Shown here: piece after piece, positions 24,701 to 28,612 of the stretch
How the letters are laid out: every line of letters starts with the position of its first letter
Position numbering within the stretch: position 1 is the first letter of the stretch
Assembly: GCA_964537285.1 (NCBI GenBank)
Contig: CAZHZT010000073.1
Span: forward strand, 1 to 28,612
DNA: 28,612 nucleotides
Direction: 5' to 3'
DNA from: CAZHZT01 sp964537285
GTDB lineage: Bacteria; Bacteroidota; Bacteroidia; Chitinophagales; Saprospiraceae
The notes under the pieces: model-generated
What the model was told of the DNA's origin: nothing
The model's database searches: none
Seen by the model: only the letters and a program-made list of their open reading frames with translations
Made by a program: the position numbers and the translations under genes

Positions 24701-25270
24701 TTAGCCAAAGAGCAAAACACTGAGGCATTTGCCATCATAGACGACATACCAACCAAGTACACACTTTCGACTGCCGAGTCGTCCGATCTTGCTGACTACC
24801 GGTCCATCATGCAAATCATGCAGGGTGAAACGGCCCACTCCGTTTCCGAAAGCAAAGTGCAACAGTTGCTCCATTATGCCGACAATGGCCATGGAATCAG
24901 TTCGGCCTGGGCAAAGAACATTCTGACGGTGAAAGGGTATCACTTTCCACCCGAGCCGAATGCCTTGCCGGGTGCGGGTGAGAGGAATCAGACGAAAGTT
25001 AATCCTTCCATATCAAAATTGGAGGTTTACGCAGTCACACCTAATCCGGCCAAGGACCAAGTCAGGTTCAGCCGTTCAGATGGTCAATCTTCAAGCGTAT
25101 CAATTACCGTGACGGACGCTACCGGCCGCGTTTTGTGGCGTTCGCCTCGCAATGCAAATAGTGCCAGCACAGTTTGGCAGACCGGCGACACCCAATCGGG
25201 TATATATTTCTACACCATTCAGGATGCAAACGGGCTGACCCAATCGGGCCGTATTGTTATTGCGAAGTAA
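21740..25270 (+). CDS. subtilisin-family (S8) serine protease with beta-helix region and T9SS sorting domain
   Basis: 1176 residues. Signal peptide at about 1-26 (LAATLAAFALCTTLIYAQ). A pro-region is followed by the S8 catalytic domain (about 135-400) with the triad D161 (VVGVADAFFD), H189 (NPHGTLVAGM) and S344 (GTSYAAPAVSAAAGL). The oxyanion asparagine is N283 (VVAAGNSD). Residues about 410-880 look like a right-handed parallel beta-helix (VIVPIGVTLTINGTVKFSEG, GGRVNLHGTLTSS, repeated GI/GV..N strands). A helical stretch (AAVADMQAAQASGDTTTASQ) follows, then a C-terminal sorting domain from VTPNPAKDQVRF to SGRIVIAK. It should be secreted through T9SS and anchored at or released from the surface, and act as an endopeptidase of unknown target. 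No RBS-like motif precedes ATG 21740, which is normal for this phylum. Confidence 0.94.
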   Translation: MSNFFKIRLAATLAAFALCTTLIYAQGSASGYLYVYPSEPSAYPNQQGGVSNPALQSILDNYQVVSYVKSFPGAVSQLLQNAYEIHCNGDVNALKAELEGVGLFSLIELTGYYELATCPTTCSNPLTVNDPNAGYQFDITQAGCAWTVTQGSPDIVVGVADAFFDLNDDDLNDGQIISQWGTNIAMNPHGTLVAGMIVATPNNANGTAGLAPNIKVAAYSVNTSGSSGNPWPGIWQAYLDGRRIINVSWTGTGALPSTPPLTKLEAIHEMVDNGTLLVVAAGNSDPGNTTKHDEYADIPGVVMVSSVSSDGSVHEWVDYNEHVDLCAPGNGVGSLVHGTGWGTSYAAPAVSAAAGLILSVNNCLAPAEIENILKASACPMLPNPQVDPSWVGAGSLNMYQAILIAQGRSGTLLQSETWDDVTYAPSDVIVPIGVTLTINGTVKFSEGAGLIIQPGGRVNLHGTLTSSCMGPWDGVVVEGIFDESQYTSGKHGRLYTYDDAVIENAITAVELLDGGIIYGKGTTLRNNGTGVKYDPYSNFWPFPAPPGWLDQPQNHFGSLSNCTFLWNDDFKDASPVGSGVDMLEVRGINISGCSFVNERTIKNPTSNADYGYGVKATDAQFRVVSLGIGNTYPPSSYDHTDFGGLGYGVYVGTGQSGTQGTQNPSDDFVNVPYTVQQATFTECIYGIHNRFVSQGAIVGNDFIMGTLPPAGSLSGNTPFTTIQVGVFIENGANGFELQENDFTKVEDNVEYAYGTYCENLGWFNNEVRKNNYTNVDAGNLADENNAITTPNRGLYYLCNTNITQEYDFYFFDDSDIRFDQGELITGSSANFRAAGNTFTKANPPFGDFENNGPQVRYYHDGLSEKPMYHFGLAFSDVDPNTCESDYCLPPCREQIEWLSMKSEYATNKNLYSAAVADMQAAQASGDTTTASQKSNLAAGYRLRMDELSNTLSLHMAFDTTTYSLDSMRVWWLKMESPVSDMVVARDYLAKEQNTEAFAIIDDIPTKYTLSTAESSDLADYRSIMQIMQGETAHSVSESKVQQLLHYADNGHGISSAWAKNILTVKGYHFPPEPNALPGAGERNQTKVNPSISKLEVYAVTPNPAKDQVRFSRSDGQSSSVSITVTDATGRVLWRSPRNANSASTVWQTGDTQSGIYFYTIQDANGLTQSGRIVIAK

Positions 25271-25282
25271 TTTTCCTCACCT

Positions 25283-25317
25283 GCCCGCCATGCCAACTAC
25301 GCGTTGGCATGGCGGGC
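25283..25317 (+). terminator. strong hairpin after the subtilase gene
   Basis: A 15-bp perfect stem GCCCGCCATGCCAAC (25283-25297) / GTTGGCATGGCGGGC (25303-25317) with loop TACGC. It starts 12 bp after the stop and is followed by CATTCATTTTTGG. A terminator or mRNA-protecting hairpin is the natural reading, since the next gene begins only 15 bp later. Confidence 0.7.
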
Positions 25318-25332
25318 CATTCATTTTTGGTC

Positions 25333-26805
25333 ATGAAAAAAATAATTGCCATAATACTGATTGCCCTTCCACTCATTTGCGCAAGTCAGCAGCCTGGGTT
25401 CAGGAAACTGTATAACGGGGAAACAACAGGAGCCACGTTTGTAGACATACTCTGGGACGGCGAAAAACTGATTACCACCGGGCAGTTTTTAACAGATACC
25501 GCCCCTAACAATGCGCTCAATGGATTGCTTTACATGGAGTTGGATACAAACGGTAATACACTTTTTACTGATATTTATTTTCATCCCAATGATGCTGTAA
25601 CACCTCAAATTGGAAATAGTATTTATAAATCAAGTAATGAATTTACATATGCTATGGGTCAAATTTTGGACGTAACTTCCAGCTATTTATCTGTTTATAA
25701 CGAAACAGGAAGGGTGTCAACTGTGGTCATTCCAGTGGATGGTCTTCAATCATGGCTTTACCATTGTGTAGACTGGAATGAAAATATTTTATTATCGGGT
25801 CGCAGGTCAAACTTTTCCTATGATTCCGAAGGTATGTTGATCAAATCTGACCCGATGGGTAATGAGATATGGCGGAAATATTACGGCAGCCCCGAAATTT
25901 ACTGTATTATTGGCGAACCCTTTATATTAAATGAAAACACTATTTTATTACCAGGTTCCAGGATTTATGAAGGGAATGGGTCTATAACTAATAGTTGGAC
26001 TAGGAGTTGGATCCTTGCGGTAGATAGTCTCGGAAATATCAAATCCGAATGGGAAAGCCCTAAAAATATTGAAAACGGAGTATCTACACGAATATTAAAG
26101 ATGGCTGACGGGAACTGGATTTATACCACTTTTGAATTCATGCCCATTCCTGGACAAATTGATGATTGGAGCCTTCGCCCGAAAATTGTTTGTCGGGACA
26201 GCAACTTCAACTTTATTTGGGAACAGTATTTATCTAATTTTGAATCAAAAACCAATCAAATTATCGATATCATACCAACCTCTGACGGGAATTATTTAGC
26301 TATAGGTAAATGGACTTGGTATACCACTCCCTCGATATGTAAATTTTCACCGGCTGGTGATATAATATGGTCTTTTCATGATCCCGAAGCCCCGGTTTTT
26401 GGTGGAGACAGCTTTTTGGGTGGTGTTGTCGAGTTGCCAGGTGGCAGTGTCGTTGCTGCGGGGTATGTAGAAGACTATGACCTTAATAAGGCCCATGGAC
26501 TATTGATCAAATTGGACAAAAACGGCTGTATGGACACCCTTTGTGGCGCCTGGATCAGTACTCATGAGACAGAATTAGTCAGCAAAATCAAAATTTATCC
26601 TAATCCGGCAAGTGATGTAATCACTATAAGCAACCCAATTGGCGAGCAGATTGAAATATGGGATATGGCTGGTCGCCTGGTGCTTCGCGAACATGTCAAG
26701 GGTGGCACTAAAACCATCCCGCTTGGTGGCATTCCATCCGGCGCTTATGTAATCAGGATGAAGGAAAAAACGCTTCGTGTGTCGTATCAAATCATAAAAC
26801 AATAG
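25333..26805 (+). CDS. secreted beta-propeller-like protein with T9SS type A sorting domain
   Basis: The true start is ATG 25333 (490 aa): it opens with MKKIIAIILIALPLICASQQ, a signal peptide. The longer frame from 25174 lies inside the subtilase gene. Residues about 25-405 are repeated strands of the type LDTNGNTLFTD, KSDPMGNEIWRKYYG, VDSLGNIKSEW, FSPAGDIIWSF and IKLDKNGC, the D-x-x-G-N-x-x-W pattern seen in secreted PQQ-like/kelch-like propellers. The C-terminal sorting domain is IYPNPASDVITI through GAYVIRMKEKTLRVSYQIIK. No catalytic residues are evident. It follows the subtilase after a hairpin, so joint transcription is uncertain. Confidence 0.88.
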   Translation: MKKIIAIILIALPLICASQQPGFRKLYNGETTGATFVDILWDGEKLITTGQFLTDTAPNNALNGLLYMELDTNGNTLFTDIYFHPNDAVTPQIGNSIYKSSNEFTYAMGQILDVTSSYLSVYNETGRVSTVVIPVDGLQSWLYHCVDWNENILLSGRRSNFSYDSEGMLIKSDPMGNEIWRKYYGSPEIYCIIGEPFILNENTILLPGSRIYEGNGSITNSWTRSWILAVDSLGNIKSEWESPKNIENGVSTRILKMADGNWIYTTFEFMPIPGQIDDWSLRPKIVCRDSNFNFIWEQYLSNFESKTNQIIDIIPTSDGNYLAIGKWTWYTTPSICKFSPAGDIIWSFHDPEAPVFGGDSFLGGVVELPGGSVVAAGYVEDYDLNKAHGLLIKLDKNGCMDTLCGAWISTHETELVSKIKIYPNPASDVITISNPIGEQIEIWDMAGRLVLREHVKGGTKTIPLGGIPSGAYVIRMKEKTLRVSYQIIKQ

Positions 26806-26819
26806 CCGCCGCCATCAAT

Positions 26820-26894
26820 GCACACACGCCCATGCCGCCTAAGCGGCGGCACGGCGTGTGTGCCCCCGTTGGCATTAATTAAGAAACCAACGGG
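26820..26894. terminator. two consecutive hairpins after the propeller gene
   Basis: GCACACACGCC (26820-26830) pairs with GGCGTGTGTGC (26853-26863), with an inner GCCGC/GCGGC helix. Then CCCGTTGG (26865-26872) pairs with CCAACGGG (26887-26894). Fifteen bases after the stop codon this is a likely transcript end, though there is no long T-run. Confidence 0.55.
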
Positions 26895-26982
26895 AGTTTA
26901 CGCTCGACCAAAAATCCAAGCAATTTTGAAGTGTGGATTTCTCCCCAAAGAGTGTAACGCGCTAATTATTTAATTTTTTAAG

Positions 26983-27624
26983 ATGAAAATTTGGACCAAT
27001 TTTTTTGTTTTTGCCTCATTGCTGCTGTTTTTCAGTTGTAGTAAAAAAGCTGACGACTATTCTGTACAGAATGAAAAGACAGAGTTTCATTCGGAAATTC
27101 CTTCAAATGTCTCAATTATTGATACTGATGGGAAAGAAATCTCTGCATCAAGTGTTTCTGAAATCGAAAACGCTGCAAATGTTTGGAGTTTCACCTTTCC
27201 TATTGATAAAGATACCAGCGAAGGGGAGGCAAAATGGGGAGATGACACAAATAAATGTTGCCGTGTTTATAACGCGGGCTATGGGCAGCCATTACCTCCT
27301 TTCCCTCCTTCAATTTTTTGCAACACAGAAGGATACACTGATAGCGGAGCAAGTTCTTACTTCATTAGGTTGCAAATTCAAAAAAGAATAAACTTCAAGT
27401 GGGTCACTTGGTATGACCATTTTTGGCTCGACTTTGAAAGAGTTTGCGACGGACACGTTTACGGAAGAGGTTGGGTTATTGATTTGGGCGATTGTCCTGA
27501 AGAGTACAGAGCAATAATGCGTAAGGGGCATTACGATGCTTTTCAAAATCCAATTTATTGTGTTGGAGGAGACATGGTTGTATTTGATTATGAAGGCGAC
27601 CCTGAAATTTGCGATGAACAGTAA
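26983..27624 (+). CDS. hypothetical lipoprotein
   Basis: 213 residues with a type II (lipoprotein) signal: hydrophobic FFVFASLLLFFSC with lipobox cysteine at residue 19, followed by SKKADDYS. The mature part is cysteine-rich (CC, then single Cys in FCNTEG, RVCDGH, GDCPEE, IYCVGG, EICDEQ), so disulfides in the periplasm or outside are likely. The segment YFIRLQIQKRINFKWVTWYD followed by HFWLDFERVC is beta-rich. I recognise no family. It is isolated between hairpins upstream and a terminator downstream, so it is probably monocistronic. Confidence 0.75.
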   Translation: MKIWTNFFVFASLLLFFSCSKKADDYSVQNEKTEFHSEIPSNVSIIDTDGKEISASSVSEIENAANVWSFTFPIDKDTSEGEAKWGDDTNKCCRVYNAGYGQPLPPFPPSIFCNTEGYTDSGASSYFIRLQIQKRINFKWVTWYDHFWLDFERVCDGHVYGRGWVIDLGDCPEEYRAIMRKGHYDAFQNPIYCVGGDMVVFDYEGDPEICDEQ

Positions 27625-27639
27625 CTTCCACTAAATTAA

Positions 27640-27688
27640 GCAACTCGGAGTTCTAACCGTTACTTCTGAACTACGAGTTGCATTTTTT
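27640..27688 (+). terminator. intrinsic terminator
   Basis: GCAACTCGGAGTTC (27640-27653) pairs with GAACTACGAGTTGC (27668-27681) with one internal mismatch and a 14-nt loop. It is followed directly by ATTTTTTCTTT. It begins 15 bp after the lipoprotein stop and has the classic stem plus U-run. Confidence 0.85.
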
Positions 27689-27706
27689 CTTTAATAAACT
27701 TAAATC

Positions 27707-28555
27707 ATGAAGTACATATTTTTGTCTATAGCATTTTTTTGTTTTGCTACTACAAGTTCAGCACAAGAGGTAGAATTGTTGGCTGTCACCCAATTTGAGG
27801 TATTGGACACAGTAAGGTTTGGTTATAATACAGATGCAAGCATTGAAGTTGACGATAATCTCCAAGAAGATGATATATCAGGTTTACCGTGGTTGGGCAA
27901 AAAATTGAGAATATATCAGAGGGATAGTATGAACTTTAACTGTCTTTATGATATAACCTCAACAGATACAACGGAAATTTATTTTGACGTAAATTTTGAC
28001 TCGAGAGTAAATCTACGCGGAACACCTGTAAATACAAGCAACAGATTTTTTGAAGTTGAGGTAAACGGAATCGAAGAAGAAGGAGGGCTTATACTTCGTA
28101 GTGGTACCGAAAACCTGACAGAGCTAATTGAAAAAATCATTGTTCATTATGGAGAATGTTTGTTTGAAACCTCAATGTTTCCTTTGGACAGTAGTTTTAT
28201 ACTCAATGAAATCAATATACCTGTGCAGTCTACCCTAACAAACAATTACATTCGTGGGGTGACAATTGCCTTTAGAGGTGAGACTACTCAAACTACTAAT
28301 ATAAATCTTAGGAGGAGACAACTATTTTGTTTCCCCAACCCAGCGAGTGAAGTGTTGAATTATTACCTTCCGGAAGGTTTCGTTGAAAATGGGAGCGTTA
28401 TAAAAGTTTACAACTCAATAGGGCAATTGGTTATCACAACCTCTACTGTTTCAAATCAATTAAATATTAACCTTTTACCTGCAGGAACTTACCTTTTAAT
28501 CATCAATAATTATGAAAATGCGCAAGTAGCAATTGGTAGGTTTGTGAAACAATGA
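27707..28555 (+). CDS. small secreted protein with T9SS type A sorting domain
   Basis: 282 residues. Signal peptide MKYIFLSIAFFCFATTSSAQ. An acidic beta-rich middle (about 21-200; EVLDTVRFGYNTDASIEVDD, EIYFDVNFDSRVNLRG) of unknown fold is followed by the sorting domain from FCFPNPASEVLNYYLPEG to AGTYLLIINNYENAQVAIGRFVKQ. It should be exported through T9SS. A group II intron begins 5 bp after its stop, on the other strand, and does not interrupt the frame. No enzymatic motif was seen. Confidence 0.85.
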   Translation: MKYIFLSIAFFCFATTSSAQEVELLAVTQFEVLDTVRFGYNTDASIEVDDNLQEDDISGLPWLGKKLRIYQRDSMNFNCLYDITSTDTTEIYFDVNFDSRVNLRGTPVNTSNRFFEVEVNGIEEEGGLILRSGTENLTELIEKIIVHYGECLFETSMFPLDSSFILNEINIPVQSTLTNNYIRGVTIAFRGETTQTTNINLRRRQLFCFPNPASEVLNYYLPEGFVENGSVIKVYNSIGQLVITTSTVSNQLNINLLPAGTYLLIINNYENAQVAIGRFVKQ

Positions 28556-28560
28556 AGGAA

Positions 28561-28612
28561 GTCGAGTAGGTAAGGGGGAATTTCACCCCCAAACCTCTCA
28601 CAGAACCGTGCG
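28561..28612 (-). mobile_element. 3' end of a group II intron (part of domain V, domain VI)
   Basis: On the minus strand the window edge reads CGCACGGTTC, the 3' strand of the domain V hairpin. It is followed by TGTGAGAGG, a stem GGGGG-TGAAATT-CCCCC, and CCTACTCGAC, which is domain VI with its branch-point A and the usual intron 3' end. The 3' splice site is thus at 28561/28560. The intron and any reverse transcriptase lie beyond the window. It inserted 5 bp after the stop of the T9SS gene, antisense to it. The assignment rests on recognising the conserved DV/DVI sequence. Confidence 0.8.

Noticed and set aside
25174..25332. Extended N-terminus of the propeller-like gene
   Set aside because: It overlaps the subtilase coding sequence and a hairpin. 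The signal peptide begins at ATG 25333.

Overview
The window looks like a chromosomal segment of a Bacteroidota bacterium, most likely of the Saprospiraceae/Lewinella type. The reasons are four secreted proteins with C-terminal type IX secretion (T9SS, type A) sorting domains, the N-terminus of a two-component 'propeller' sensor, AT-rich leaders with a Bacteroidota-type promoter (TTTG-N20-TAATTTAT), and dispersed palindromic repeats with GGGCTTTAGCCC-type cores. The taxonomic call is inferred from gene content, not from a marker gene.

Layout. (1) 1-4519, mostly minus strand: a partial ORF cut by the window edge, ribA (GTP cyclohydrolase II), a 111-bp perfect palindrome abutting the murQ stop codon, murQ, two tandem copies of a 120-bp inverted-repeat element, and a secreted amidohydrolase-TPR gene interrupted by one in-frame TAA. 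(2) 4537-10057, plus strand: a tight four-gene operon encoding a SIR2-like protein with a C-terminal effector-associated domain, a membrane-anchored STAND NTPase, a secreted TPR/coiled-coil/WD40-like protein and an outer-membrane beta-barrel protein. Spacings are 1 bp, 6 bp and an ATGA overlap. (3) 10058-10700: repeats, including a second long palindrome. (4) 10701-14378: a very large secreted Asp-box/PKD/MAM-like/T9SS protein. (5) 14379-20680: a 'graveyard' of truncated, frameshifted and fused genes (AAA-ATPase-like fragment, two paralogues of an unrecognised secreted family, sensor fragment, sulfotransferase fragment), separated by three copies of a modular palindromic repeat, a third long palindrome and a cluster of three small overlapping genes. 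(6) 20680-21739: a multi-pass membrane protein followed by a structured inverted repeat. (7) 21740-28555: a T9SS-exported subtilase, a T9SS beta-propeller-like protein, a lipoprotein and a small T9SS protein, separated by clear hairpins. (8) 28561-28612: the 3' end (part of domain V, all of domain VI) of a group II intron on the minus strand, running off the window.

The most interesting system is the operon at 4589-10057. The STAND ATPase has its NTPase domain followed by a strongly basic stretch and one transmembrane helix, so its C-terminus should be periplasmic. The sensor-like propeller that such ATPases often carry in cis is here a separate, signal-peptide-bearing protein, and the operon ends with an outer-membrane barrel. 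The cytoplasmic partner is a SIR2-like protein whose expected catalytic histidine is replaced by phenylalanine. Together they look like a trans-envelope sensing or conflict system running from outer membrane to cytosol. The components are read from the sequence. The joint function is inference.
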